Shown in pieces: positions 52,611 to 61,866 of a DNA stretch of 64,000 bases. The position numbers and the translations under genes are program-made. Position 1 is the first letter of the stretch, and every line of letters starts with the position of its first letter. Below the pieces are notes generated by a model. It ran no database searches. It saw only the letters and a list, made by a program, of their open reading frames with translations, and was not told the origin of the DNA. The DNA lies in the NCBI RefSeq assembly GCF_030159095.1, contig NZ_BRXS01000001.1:744001-808000 (forward strand). Reading direction: 5' to 3'. The stretch is from Roseisolibacter agri. Lineage in GTDB: Bacteria > Gemmatimonadota > Gemmatimonadetes > Gemmatimonadales > Gemmatimonadaceae.

Positions 52611-53048
52611 CTACCGCACGCGTCCGAGCCGCGAGACGGTCACCGTCTCCACCGCCGCGCCGCGGCGCAGCTCGATGCGCAGGTTCGACGCGCCCCAGCC
52701 GAGCCCCGAGGCGGCATAGGCCATCGAGTCACGGGTCGCGGACATGCGGACGCCGTAGAGCGTGACCAGCGAGCGCCGCAGCGCGCTGTCGCCGCGCAGG
52801 TGCACCGTCACCGCGCCTCGCAGCGTGTCCAGGCGCACCGCCGCCCGCTCGGCCCGCAGTGCGGCGAGGGCGCGGGCGAGCGCGAACGCGGAGCGTACCT
52901 CGTCGCCCGCGGAGCGCGCGCGGGCCGCGTCCACCAGCGGCGCCCCCGCCCGCAGCGCGAACGCCGCCAGCAGGCCGACGACGACGAGCGCGATGGAGAG
53001 CTCGGGCAGCGTGACGCCGCGGCGCGGGTGGCGAGGCAGGGGAGGCAC
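52611..53048 (-). CDS. Prepilin (type IV pilin/GspH-like)
   Basis: About 145 aa if GTG 53048 is the start (the longest reading is 162 aa). A type III signal with RRGVTLPELSIALVVVGLL: Gly at -1, then a hydrophobic N-terminal helix with Glu at +5, the hallmark of pilin-like proteins cleaved and methylated by PilD. The C-terminal beta part (VRLDTLRGAVTVHL) is like minor pilins or GspH. No other pilus gene is in the window, so it is an isolated gene. No Shine-Dalgarno supports one start. Confidence 0.85.
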   Translation of the reverse strand: MPPLPRHPRRGVTLPELSIALVVVGLLAAFALRAGAPLVDAARARSAGDEVRSAFALARALAALRAERAAVRLDTLRGAVTVHLRGDSALRRSLVTLYGVRMSATRDSMAYAASGLGWGASNLRIELRRGAAVETVTVSRLGRVR

Positions 53049-53227
53049 GTCACGAGGGTAGGGTGGCCGGCGCCGCCAGGCCGTACCCACGGCACGCACC
53101 CCGGACCCGCTGCCCGCGGTCCGCAGCCCCGCTCCCAGCGCGGACGCCGGCCGGTGCGTAGTCGAGCGTCGCCGCCCGCATCCGCCGTCGCGGTATGTCC
53201 GGCCCGACCTCCACCCGGGACCCGTCC

Positions 53228-56194
53228 ATGCGCCGTTCCCTCCCCGTCCCGCGCGGACCCGCCGCGCTCGCCCTGCTCGCCGCGCTCGCGGCCGTGCCGA
53301 CCCCCGCCTCCCTGGTCGCGCAGCAGGGCACCCAGCCCATCGACACCGCCTACACGCGGCGGATCCGCGAGCTCACGCCCACGGACCCGCGCTGGAAGTT
53401 CACCACGGAGCTGGTGGACTACCTTCCCGCGTCGTCCACCGTCCCGACGCCGCTGCAGGTCCTCGGCTACGTGCCGGGCACGCTCGGCAAGCTCTCGCAC
53501 ACGGCGGACGTCAACAAGTACTTCCGCGCGCTGGCCGAGAAGTCGCCGCGCACCAAGCTGTTCTCGCTGGGCACCAGCGACGAGGGGCGCGAGGAGCTCG
53601 TGATGGCGATCGCCGACGAGGCGACGCTGGCGCGGCTGGACGACTACAAGCGCATGAGCGCGCGCCTCGCCGATCCGCGCGGGCTCTCGGCCGACGAGAA
53701 GGCGCGCCTCATTCGCGAGGCGAAGCCGATCTACTGGGTCCTCGGCTCCATCCACTCTCCGGAGACGGGGAGCCCGGAGATGCTGATGGAGATGGCGTAC
53801 CGCCTCGCGGTGGACGAGGGCGCGTACGCGAAGGGCATCCGCCAGAACGTCATCACGCTCATCACGCCCATCCAGGAGGTCGACGGGCGCGATCGCATGG
53901 TGGACGTCTACAACCAGAGCGAGAAGCTCAAGCTCGGGCCGACCGGGCGCAGCCTCGTGTACTGGGGCAAGTACACCGCGCACGACAACAACCGCGACGG
54001 CATGGTGATCTCGCAGCAGATCACCAAGAACTACCTCAAGGGCTTCCTCGACTGGAAGCCGATCATCACGCACGACCTGCACGAGTCGGTGCCGTTCCTC
54101 TACACGAGCACCGGCACGGGCCCGTACAACGACGAGTTCGACGCGATCCAGGTGAACGAGTGGCACCAGCTCGCGTACCAGGAGATCAACGAGCTCACGC
54201 GGCGCGGGCTGCCCGGCGTGTGGACGCACGGCTTCTACGACGGCTGGGCGCCCAACTACATGCTGGCGATCTCCAACTTCCACAACTCGCTCGGCCGCTT
54301 CTACGAGACGTACACCTCCGGCGGCGCGGGCTGCCAGACGGTGAACCTCGGCGACGCGCAGACGCAGAAGGAGTGGTTCCGCCCCAATCCCGCCGTGAAC
54401 GGCGTGAAGTGGTGCATCCGCTCCAACGTGAACTACCAGCAGAGCGGCGTGCTGGTCGCGCTGAAGTACGTGGCGGACCACAAGGAGACCTTCCTCGAGA
54501 ACTACGCGGCGAAGGCCGAGCGGCAGACGCAGAAGGGGCGCACGCAGGCGCCGTACGCGTTCGTGATCCCGCGCGCGCAGCGCCACGCCGCGGAGGCCGC
54601 GGACTTCGTCAACCTGCTGCGCCTCACGGCGACGGAGATCCACGAGGCCACCGCGGACTTCACGGTCAACGCGATGCCGAAGATCGTCGAGGGCCGCTCG
54701 CCGGAGCCGCGCGCCGACCGCGCGCCGCAGTTCCGCACGACGCCCGTGCAGGTGAAGGCGGGCGACTGGATCGTGCGCATGGACCAGCCGTACACGCAGC
54801 TCCCGCGCACGCTGCTCGCGACGCAGACGTACAAGCCCACCGATCCGTCGCCGTACGACGACACCGGCTGGACGCTCGACGAGCTGCGGCACGTCGTCTC
54901 GCACACCGTCGCCGACTCCGCGGTGCTGACGCGGCCGATGCGCCTGCTGAGCGCCGATCCGACGGTCGCGGGCACGGTGAAGGGTGACGGCTCGGTGCTC
55001 GTGGTGAAGCACCTCGGCGACTGGCGCTCGGCCGTGCTGCCGTGGAAGGCGGGCGGGCGCGTGCGTGTCGCCGACAGCGCGTTCGCGGTGAACGGCACGA
55101 CGTTCCCCGCGGGCTCGTTCATCGTCGAGTCCCCGAAGGGCGCCGACGTCGTGAAGTCGCTCGGCCTCGAGGCGGTCGCGGTCGCGAGCGCGCCGACGGT
55201 GAGGTCGCACGTCGTGTCGCTGCCGCGCATCGCGTACATCCACACCTGGCAGGAGACGCAGAACGAGGGGTGGGTGCGCTTCGCGTTCGACCAGATGGGC
55301 ATCCCGTACACGTACATGGCGGACCAGAAGCTGCGCGCGCCGGGCGCGCTGGACCGCTACGACGTCGTCGTCTTCCCGCACTCGGGGCAGGGCGGCATGT
55401 CGATCGTCAACGGCCGTCCGATGACCGGGCCCGCGGTGCCGTGGCGCGCGAGCAAGGACACGCCGCACCTCGGCAAGTGGGACGAGACGGACGACATGCG
55501 GCCCGGCATGGGCCTCGAGGGCGCGGCGTCGCTGCGCCGCTTCGTGGAGCGCGGCGGCCTGCTGCTCGTCGAGGGCTCGACGTCGCGCCTGCCGATCGAG
55601 ACGGGGCTGACGCCGCAGGTGACCGAGTTCACGGGGCGCAACCTGCAGGCGCGCGGCGCGGTGTTCCGCGCGCAGCCGGTGACGACCACGAGCCCGATCC
55701 TCTACGGCTACGACGACCGCACGAGCATGCCCGTGTACTTCAACCAGACGCCGCTGCTGCAGGTGGGCGGCGGGTTCGGCGGGGGCGGCGGTGGTGGCGG
55801 CGGTGGCAACGCCGAGGCGGCCGAGGGGGTGGACCCGGCGATCCGCGCCGCGCAGGAGCGCCTGCGCCCGCGCGTGATCCTGCGCTTTCACGACAATGCG
55901 GACTCGCTGCGCATCTCGGGGATGCTGAACAACCCCCAGGAGCTGCAGGGCCGTCCGGCGGTCGTCGACGCGCCGCTCGGCAACGGGCACGTGGTGTCGT
56001 TCGCGATCCGTCCGTTCTGGCGCCACCAGACGCAGGGCTCGTGGGCGCTCGCGCTGAACGCGATCGCCAACTGGAACGCGCTCACGACGCCCATCGCGAC
56101 GCCGCGAGCGGCGACGGCCGCGGCGGCGGCTGGTGCGGCCCAGTCCGGTACGCGCGGCGGTCCGGGCGCGGCGCAGCGCGCGCCGCAGCCGTAG
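53228..56194 (+). CDS. Secreted M14-family zinc carboxypeptidase-like protein
   Basis: 988 aa from ATG 53228 (ATG 53195 is possible). Signal peptide ends near ASLVAQQ. The N-terminal third has GSIHSPETGSPEM (zinc HxxE-type motif), DDYKRMSARLADP and THDLHESVPFLY (third ligand/His region) of the M14 fold. The C-terminal 600 residues carry further beta-rich domains, and there is a 15-residue poly-Gly linker around residue 850. Similar large proteins occur in Bacteroidetes and Gemmatimonadota and are thought to digest peptides outside the cell. The peptide bond specificity is unknown. Confidence 0.9.
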   Translation: MRRSLPVPRGPAALALLAALAAVPTPASLVAQQGTQPIDTAYTRRIRELTPTDPRWKFTTELVDYLPASSTVPTPLQVLGYVPGTLGKLSHTADVNKYFRALAEKSPRTKLFSLGTSDEGREELVMAIADEATLARLDDYKRMSARLADPRGLSADEKARLIREAKPIYWVLGSIHSPETGSPEMLMEMAYRLAVDEGAYAKGIRQNVITLITPIQEVDGRDRMVDVYNQSEKLKLGPTGRSLVYWGKYTAHDNNRDGMVISQQITKNYLKGFLDWKPIITHDLHESVPFLYTSTGTGPYNDEFDAIQVNEWHQLAYQEINELTRRGLPGVWTHGFYDGWAPNYMLAISNFHNSLGRFYETYTSGGAGCQTVNLGDAQTQKEWFRPNPAVNGVKWCIRSNVNYQQSGVLVALKYVADHKETFLENYAAKAERQTQKGRTQAPYAFVIPRAQRHAAEAADFVNLLRLTATEIHEATADFTVNAMPKIVEGRSPEPRADRAPQFRTTPVQVKAGDWIVRMDQPYTQLPRTLLATQTYKPTDPSPYDDTGWTLDELRHVVSHTVADSAVLTRPMRLLSADPTVAGTVKGDGSVLVVKHLGDWRSAVLPWKAGGRVRVADSAFAVNGTTFPAGSFIVESPKGADVVKSLGLEAVAVASAPTVRSHVVSLPRIAYIHTWQETQNEGWVRFAFDQMGIPYTYMADQKLRAPGALDRYDVVVFPHSGQGGMSIVNGRPMTGPAVPWRASKDTPHLGKWDETDDMRPGMGLEGAASLRRFVERGGLLLVEGSTSRLPIETGLTPQVTEFTGRNLQARGAVFRAQPVTTTSPILYGYDDRTSMPVYFNQTPLLQVGGGFGGGGGGGGGGNAEAAEGVDPAIRAAQERLRPRVILRFHDNADSLRISGMLNNPQELQGRPAVVDAPLGNGHVVSFAIRPFWRHQTQGSWALALNAIANWNALTTPIATPRAATAAAAAGAAQSGTRGGPGAAQRAPQP

Positions 56195-56282
56195 AGGGAT
56201 CGCAGGCGCATTCGTTCACGACGTGAACGAACGCCAGTCGGCGTCCGGGTTCCGGCCGTTCCGCCGGAGCCCGGGCGCCGGT

Positions 56283-56290
56283 TAGCTTGT
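56283..56290 (+). promoter_or_regulatory. Putative -10 box TAGCTTGT for the pfkA gene
   Basis: 70 bp upstream of ATG 56360. Resembles the other TAnnTT boxes here. No -35 is clear. Confidence 0.35.
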
Positions 56291-56359
56291 GGGCGGTCGA
56301 CCACTCCTGTCCGGCATCATCGGCGTGTCGAGTGCTCGGCCGGCCCTTTCCTCCGATCG

Positions 56360-57439
56360 ATGCGCATCGCGATCTCCACCGGCGGCGGCGACGCCCCGGG
56401 CCTCAACGCCGTGATCCGCGCCAGCGTGCTGGCGGCCCTCCAGCGCGGCTGGGACGTCCTCGGCATCAAGCGCGGCTACGCCGGCCTGCTCGGCGAGGAC
56501 GAGGTCATCCCGCTCACGCGCGACTCCGTGCGCGGCATCGGCCACACGGGCGGGACGATCCTCCGCACCACGAACCGGGGCAGCCCGTTCAACTACCCGA
56601 TCGTGCAGGCCGACGGCTCGATCAAGTACGTCGACCGCTCGGACGAGCTGATCGCGAACGCGAAGGCGCTCGGCATCGACGCGATCATCTCGATCGGCGG
56701 CGACGGCTCGCTGAAGATCGCGCAGCAGCTGGTCGATCGCGGCATGAAGGTCGTGTGCGTGCCGAAGACGATCGACAACGACGTGCCCTGCACGATCAAC
56801 ACGTTCGGCTTCGACACCGCGGTCAGCACGGTCGTCGAGGCGCTCGACAAGCTGCACACGACGGCGGAGAGCCACGACCGCGTGCTGTGCGTCGAGGTGA
56901 TGGGGCGCGACACCGGCTTCATCGCGCTCTACGCGGGCATGGCCGGCACGGCGGACGTCGTGCTGATCCCGGAGATCCCGTTCAGCATCGACAAGGTCTG
57001 CGAGAAGGTGATGGCGCGCGAGCGCGCGGGCCGTCGCTTCTCGATCATCGTCGTCGCCGAGGGCGCGATCCCAGTGGGCGGCACGGAGTCGATCCTCGGC
57101 GAGTCGATGCCCGGGCAGGCGAAGCGCCTGGGCGGCGTGGTCGATCCGCTGTCGCGCGAGATCCAGAAGCGCACGGGCAAGGAGACGCGCTCGCTGATCC
57201 TGGGCCACCTGCAGCGCGGCGGGCAGCCGACCAGCTACGACCGACTGCTGTCGACGCGCTTCGGCGGCGCGGCGGTGCGCGCGATCGAGGAGCAGGCGTG
57301 GGGGCACATGGTGGCGCTGCAGTCGCCGCACATCGTGTTCGTGCCGATCCCCGAGGTGCTGCGCCACACCAAGCGCGTGGACCCGGACGGCGACATCGTG
57401 ATGACGGCCCGCGAGATGGGGATCAGCTTCGGCGACTGA
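56360..57439 (+). CDS. pfkA: 6-phosphofructokinase, group III-like
   Basis: 359 aa. Phosphorylates fructose 6-phosphate to fructose 1,6-bisphosphate in the cytosol. STGGGDAPGLN is the phosphate-donor loop, SIGGDGS the Gly-Asp-Gly donor/substrate site, PKTIDNDV the substrate loop (Lys at the position equivalent to E. coli 124), MGRDTGF and the AEGA segment bind fructose 6-phosphate. In the known residue rule, Gly104 with Lys124 marks ATP-dependent group III enzymes, whereas PPi-dependent ones have Asp104. So ATP is the likelier donor, though not proven. No Shine-Dalgarno. The gene stands alone. Confidence 0.93.
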   Translation: MRIAISTGGGDAPGLNAVIRASVLAALQRGWDVLGIKRGYAGLLGEDEVIPLTRDSVRGIGHTGGTILRTTNRGSPFNYPIVQADGSIKYVDRSDELIANAKALGIDAIISIGGDGSLKIAQQLVDRGMKVVCVPKTIDNDVPCTINTFGFDTAVSTVVEALDKLHTTAESHDRVLCVEVMGRDTGFIALYAGMAGTADVVLIPEIPFSIDKVCEKVMARERAGRRFSIIVVAEGAIPVGGTESILGESMPGQAKRLGGVVDPLSREIQKRTGKETRSLILGHLQRGGQPTSYDRLLSTRFGGAAVRAIEEQAWGHMVALQSPHIVFVPIPEVLRHTKRVDPDGDIVMTAREMGISFGD

Positions 57440-57693
57440 GCGGCTGGCCGGGGCGACGCCGGGCGCGCGGGGTATGGCGTTGACCCGGCCGGAGCCCGAT
57501 CGTCCTTGTGCCGGGACGTGCGTGTCCCCGGGGCCGGACGTCGGCGCGGGCGCGAGGCTGGTGCGTGTCGCGTAAGTGCCGATGCCGCAACCGCTTGTCG
57601 CCACCGTCCGGCTGTCCGGCGGGTGGCACCGCCCCTGCCTTACCGGGGGTGGGGGCCCGAAGGGGGCCTCCGCCGAGTCGTCGAGAGGTGTGC

Positions 57694-58899
57694 ATGGTCC
57701 GTCTGGTCATCCCGCGCGTTCGCCGCACGGGGCTCGTGCTGGGGCTGCTGGTCGCGCTGACGTCGGGCGCGAGCGTCGCCCAGGCGCAGCTCCCACAGAT
57801 CCCGAAGCTGCCGTCCCGTCCGTCGGTCCGTGACCTGACGGGCGGGGGCGAGGCGCAGCGCGCGCGTGCGGCCGACACGACCGCGGTGCCCGCGAGCCAC
57901 CGGCCGCCGCCGGGCATGTGCCGCGTCTGGCTGGACAACGTGCCGCCCGACAAGCAGCCGGCGCCCACGGAGTGCAGCGTCGCGGTGCGGAACCGTCCGG
58001 CCAACGGCCGCGTCCTGTTCGGCGACGACTACGTGGCCGACCGCGACCGCGAGCGTGGCAAGGACCGCGGCAAGCCGAAGAGCGGCGAGCGTCCGCACGG
58101 CCCGTCGGCCGAGGACGCGCCGCTGGCGGCGAGGGACGACGCGGAGGACGCCGGGAGCATCGCTCCCGGCGTCCTCGCGTTCGAGCCGGCCGTGCAGCCA
58201 CCCCGCGACTCGGTGCGCCGCGACCCGCGCCAGCGCCGGCCGGTCACGCAGCCCCGTCCGGTCCCGCGCGGCAGCGAGCGCCTGGAGGAGATCGAGGACC
58301 CCGAGGACGAGTACGACGCGGGCTATCGCGCGGGCTACGAGGACGCGCTGCGCGGCCGGGCGCCCCGGGTGCGCGGCGTCGCGGTCACGGGCGGGCCGGG
58401 CGGGCAGGGCGGGGCGGGCCGCGCGGGGACGACGGCGGTCGTCGTGCCCCAGGGCGAGGACCCCCGCTACTTCAACAACGGCCGCTACGCCCCGCCGGGG
58501 CGCGCCAACGGGGTGTGCCTCGACCGCGACCAGGACGGCTGGTGCGACGACCCGCGCTTCGGCGCGCCGGTCTGCCGCGACCTCGACGGCGACGGCCGCT
58601 GCGACGACTACCCCGAGGACGCGTCGGCGCCGTACCCGACGACGCTGCCGTCGATGACCGCCGGCCGCGACGTGCAGGGCGGCCGCGGCTCGCGCGAGGC
58701 GATCCGCTGGCTGGGCACGGCCGAAGTCGTGGCGCGTCCGAGCGGCGGCCGTGCGGGCGGGACGCCGTACCGGATCCTCTGGTACGACGCGAACACCAAC
58801 GCGCTGCTGCAGGCCTGGACCGACCGCGACGGCGACGGCACCGCGGACCGGGTCGAGATCTATCGGAACGGACGCCGGGTGAAGCTGCTTGGGCGATAA
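57694..58899 (+). CDS. Secreted protein with DxDxDG calcium-loop repeats
   Basis: 401 aa from ATG 57694 with GAGAGG about six bases upstream. Signal peptide ending SVAQAQ. Low-complexity Asp/Arg/Gly/Pro-rich region (about 40-260). C-terminal part has Asp-rich loops typical of thrombospondin type 3/EF-hand-like repeats: DRDQDGWCDD, DLDGDGRCDDYP, DRDGDGTADRVE. It probably binds Ca outside the cell. No family match. The stop TAA (58897-58899) lies at the edge of the palindromic element that follows. Confidence 0.8.
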   Translation: MVRLVIPRVRRTGLVLGLLVALTSGASVAQAQLPQIPKLPSRPSVRDLTGGGEAQRARAADTTAVPASHRPPPGMCRVWLDNVPPDKQPAPTECSVAVRNRPANGRVLFGDDYVADRDRERGKDRGKPKSGERPHGPSAEDAPLAARDDAEDAGSIAPGVLAFEPAVQPPRDSVRRDPRQRRPVTQPRPVPRGSERLEEIEDPEDEYDAGYRAGYEDALRGRAPRVRGVAVTGGPGGQGGAGRAGTTAVVVPQGEDPRYFNNGRYAPPGRANGVCLDRDQDGWCDDPRFGAPVCRDLDGDGRCDDYPEDASAPYPTTLPSMTAGRDVQGGRGSREAIRWLGTAEVVARPSGGRAGGTPYRILWYDANTNALLQAWTDRDGDGTADRVEIYRNGRRVKLLGR

Positions 58900-59054
58900 A
58901 GCGGAGGACGATACGGCGGAAGACGGAACGGCGTGAGACGGTGGGGCGGACCCTTCAGGCTCGAAGCTTCGAGCTCGAAGGTCCGCCTTTCCGTTTCACG
59001 CCCCTTCGTCCTCCGCTTCACCGTCCTCCGCCGTTCCGTCCTCCGCTCCTCGGT
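58894..59054. repeat. Interspersed palindromic element, copy B
   Basis: About 160 bp, near-perfect inverted repeat with arms of about 75 bp and a centre GGCTCGAAGCTTCGAGC. It starts with the same ATAAnGCGGAGGAC string as copy A; here its TAA supplies the stop codon of the upstream gene. It separates that gene from the helicase gene. Confidence 0.85.
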
Positions 59055-59099
59055 TCCGGCACTACAGCCGCTGGCGCCGCTTCTGCATCATTCCCCGCC

Positions 59100-61862
59100 G
59101 TGCGCACTCCAATAGACCGCTATCTGCCGCCCGACCACGCGGCCTTCGTCGCCGCGGAGCCGCCCACCGGCCGCGTCATCGTCATCGCGCCCACGCGTGC
59201 GGCGTGCGAGACCATCGAGCTCGCGGTCGGCCTGCACCTCGACACGTACCTCGAGCAGCACCACGGCGCGCGCGTGCGCGAGCTGGCGCGCAGCGGGCAG
59301 GGGTTCGGCATCGTCGCCGGCACGGGGACCGGCAAGACGCTGGCGATCCGCCCGATCGCCGAGGAGATCGTGGGGACGCCGCTCCGCGTGGGCGTCATCA
59401 ACCGCGAGCGCGAGGCGACGCCCGAGACGCCGACGTGGAACGTCGTCATCGTCACCACCGGCATCGCGCGGCGCTGGTTCCAGGACGGCGACATCCTGCC
59501 GACCGACACGCTGATCGTCGACGAGATCCACCAGACCTCCGCGGAGCTGGAGCTCTGCCTCGCCCTCGGCAAGCGCGTGGGCTGCCGGTTCATCTGGCTG
59601 TCGGCGACGGTCGATCCGACGTTCTACGCGCGCTACCTCGACTCGGGCGACGTGCTGGAGGTCTACTCGTTCGACCCGAAGAAGGCGGCGAAGGTGACCG
59701 TCGTGAACCGCGGGCCGCTCGACTTCCTCGACGACAAGTTCCTGCAGGGCGTGCAGCGCGGGCACCGCGGCGTCGGCGTCTTCCTCCCGACGCGCGCGGG
59801 CGTCGAGGGCGCGGCGGAGCACGTGGGCGTCCGCTATCCGCGCATCAACGCGGCGTACTACCACGGCGGGGAGCCGATCCGCGTCATCCGCCCGTTCCTC
59901 GAGGGCGAGGAGGCGAAGCCGTACGTCCTCGCGATGACCGCCGCGGGGCAGAGCGCGCTGAACGTGCGCGGGCTCGACACCGTCGTCATCGACGACACGC
60001 GCTTCGCGAACGTCGTGGAGCGCGGGCGCAACGTGCTCACGCGGCTGCACCTGGGCGCGAACGAGATCCTGCAGATGGCGGGGCGCGTGCACGGGCGCGT
60101 GGAGGGCGGCCGCGTCTTCATCCTCAGCGACCGCGACATCGACTTCTCGGCGCTGCGGCCGACGGAGCCCGAGTTCCAGCTGGCCGGCGACTCCGAGCGC
60201 GTCGCGCTCACCGCCGCGGCGCTGGGCGTGCGCGCGGACGAGCTCGAGCTGCCGGTGCCGCTCGACCGCACGTCGTATCGGAGAGCGCTGACGCGGCTGC
60301 AGTCGCGCAACGTCATCGACGAGCACGGGAAGCTGTCGCAGTACGGGCGCGCGGTCGAGGCGCTGCCGGTGGAGCGCGCGTGGGCGGAGCTGATCGTCAA
60401 CGCCGAGGACGAGCTGCTGCCGTTCCTCTCGGTGATGAGCAGCATCGAGAGCCTGCACCGCATGACGCGCGAGGAGCGCGACCTGGACGGGGTGCTGGTG
60501 CACGGCAGCGACCACCTCACGGCCTACAACCTGTACGCCGAGGCGTACCGCGAGGCGGGCTACATCGGCGAGGTGTACGGGCTGCCGCGCCACCTGTTCG
60601 ACGGCGAGAAGGTGGCCGCGTGGGCCGAGCGGCGCGGCGTGCTGGTGAAGTCGGTCGAGGACGCGGCGCTGGCGATGGCCAGCGTCTACCGCTCGGTGGG
60701 GCTCGACCTGCCGACGTCGATGCCGTGGGCGGCCGAGCGCGTGCACCGCCGCTTCGCGGACCTGCTCGCGCGCTTCATGCCGTTCGACCTCGTGATCGAC
60801 GAGGAGACGGTGTGGGGCGAGGAGGCGCGCGTCTCGAAGACGAGCGTCTGCGGCAGCTGGGGCGCGATCGCGGGCACGCTGCGCTACTTCGCCGACCGCT
60901 TCGGCGTGCCGCGCGCGTCGATCGAGGGGACGCAGATCCCGATGGACCTGCTGCGCCGCTACGCGCATCGCAGCGATCCCGCGCTCGACTACGACCCGCG
61001 CCGCAAGACGCTCGTCGTCACGCGCCGCGTCGAGTACTTCGGCTTCGAGCTGGAGCGCGAGATCGAGGCGCTGTCGGAGTGGGGCGACGAGCTGGCGGCG
61101 CCCGCGCGCCGCGTGCTCGCGGAGGCGCTCGCGCGCGGCGAGGCGCGCCACGTGGGCGTGCGCCGCAACGAGCGCGTGATCGAGGAGGTGCGCGAGACGT
61201 GGCGCCGCTCGGGCGGCCGCACGCCGAAGCTCGGGATGCGCGAGCTCGCGGACCTGTACGAGGCGCAGCTGGAGGGCGTGACGTCGCTGGAGGAGTTCCG
61301 CGCGCGGCCGCTCAAGCTGGATCTCGACGCGCTGGTGTCGCCCGCGGAGCGCGCGGCGTACCTCGCGCTGCCGGGCGTGGCGAGCGTGCGCGGGCGCGAG
61401 GTGGAGCTGCAGTACGACGTCGAGGAGGACGAGGCCGGCGCGCCGGTGGGCGTGGTGCGCCTGCGGCTGCCCGAGAAGCTCGCGCGCACGCTGGTCGAGG
61501 AGGAGCTGCCGGTGCTCGACCGGCCGGTGCGCTTCGTGGTGACGCGCGGCCAGCGCGGCGCGGTGCGCGCGGACACGCTCGACGACCTGCAGGCGCAGCT
61601 CGACCTGCCGTGGACGCCCGGCGAGTACGAGGAGCGGGGGCGCGACGACCGCGGGCGCGACGACCGCGGGCGCGACGACCGTGGACGGGACGACCGTGGG
61701 CCGCGGCACGCCGGCGGGCGCGCGCGGGGCGAGCGGGCGATCGGCAAGGCGATGGGACGTCATGGCGGCGGCGGGCGCGCCGGCGGCGGACGCTCCGGTG
61801 GTGGACGTGCGGGCGGCGGACGCTCGGGCGCGCGCCCGGGCGGCAAGCGGCGACGCGGGTGA
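59100..61862 (+). CDS. DEAH-type helicase with basic Arg/Gly-rich tail (HrpA/HrpB-like)
   Basis: 920 aa from GTG 59100. The reading frame is open far upstream (to 57918) but that part is antisense-like noise over the preceding gene. Motif I GTGTGKTLA (about 73-81), motif II VDEIH (DEIH), motif III LSATV, motif V SALNVRGLDTVVID, motif VI QMAGRVHGR. A long C-terminal region (about 430-830) has WH-like and helical segments. The last 80 residues contain four GRDDR repeats and GGGRAGGGRSG repeats, like RGG-type RNA-binding tails. Likely RNA helicase; the exact RNA is unknown. Confidence 0.9.
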   Translation: MRTPIDRYLPPDHAAFVAAEPPTGRVIVIAPTRAACETIELAVGLHLDTYLEQHHGARVRELARSGQGFGIVAGTGTGKTLAIRPIAEEIVGTPLRVGVINREREATPETPTWNVVIVTTGIARRWFQDGDILPTDTLIVDEIHQTSAELELCLALGKRVGCRFIWLSATVDPTFYARYLDSGDVLEVYSFDPKKAAKVTVVNRGPLDFLDDKFLQGVQRGHRGVGVFLPTRAGVEGAAEHVGVRYPRINAAYYHGGEPIRVIRPFLEGEEAKPYVLAMTAAGQSALNVRGLDTVVIDDTRFANVVERGRNVLTRLHLGANEILQMAGRVHGRVEGGRVFILSDRDIDFSALRPTEPEFQLAGDSERVALTAAALGVRADELELPVPLDRTSYRRALTRLQSRNVIDEHGKLSQYGRAVEALPVERAWAELIVNAEDELLPFLSVMSSIESLHRMTREERDLDGVLVHGSDHLTAYNLYAEAYREAGYIGEVYGLPRHLFDGEKVAAWAERRGVLVKSVEDAALAMASVYRSVGLDLPTSMPWAAERVHRRFADLLARFMPFDLVIDEETVWGEEARVSKTSVCGSWGAIAGTLRYFADRFGVPRASIEGTQIPMDLLRRYAHRSDPALDYDPRRKTLVVTRRVEYFGFELEREIEALSEWGDELAAPARRVLAEALARGEARHVGVRRNERVIEEVRETWRRSGGRTPKLGMRELADLYEAQLEGVTSLEEFRARPLKLDLDALVSPAERAAYLALPGVASVRGREVELQYDVEEDEAGAPVGVVRLRLPEKLARTLVEEELPVLDRPVRFVVTRGQRGAVRADTLDDLQAQLDLPWTPGEYEERGRDDRGRDDRGRDDRGRDDRGPRHAGGRARGERAIGKAMGRHGGGGRAGGGRSGGGRAGGGRSGARPGGKRRRG
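61641..61700 (+). repeat. 15-bp tandem repeat, four units, in helicase tail
   Basis: CGCGACGACCGCGGG repeated at 61641, 61656, 61671 and 61686, the last two with a few changes; encodes RDDRG units. Confidence 0.9.
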
Positions 61863-61866
61863 GCCG

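Noticed and set aside
57918-59099. Upstream in-frame extension of the DEAH helicase ORF
   Set aside because: It overlaps the whole preceding gene in another frame and reads as Arg/Gly-rich noise; the helicase domain begins right after GTG 59100.
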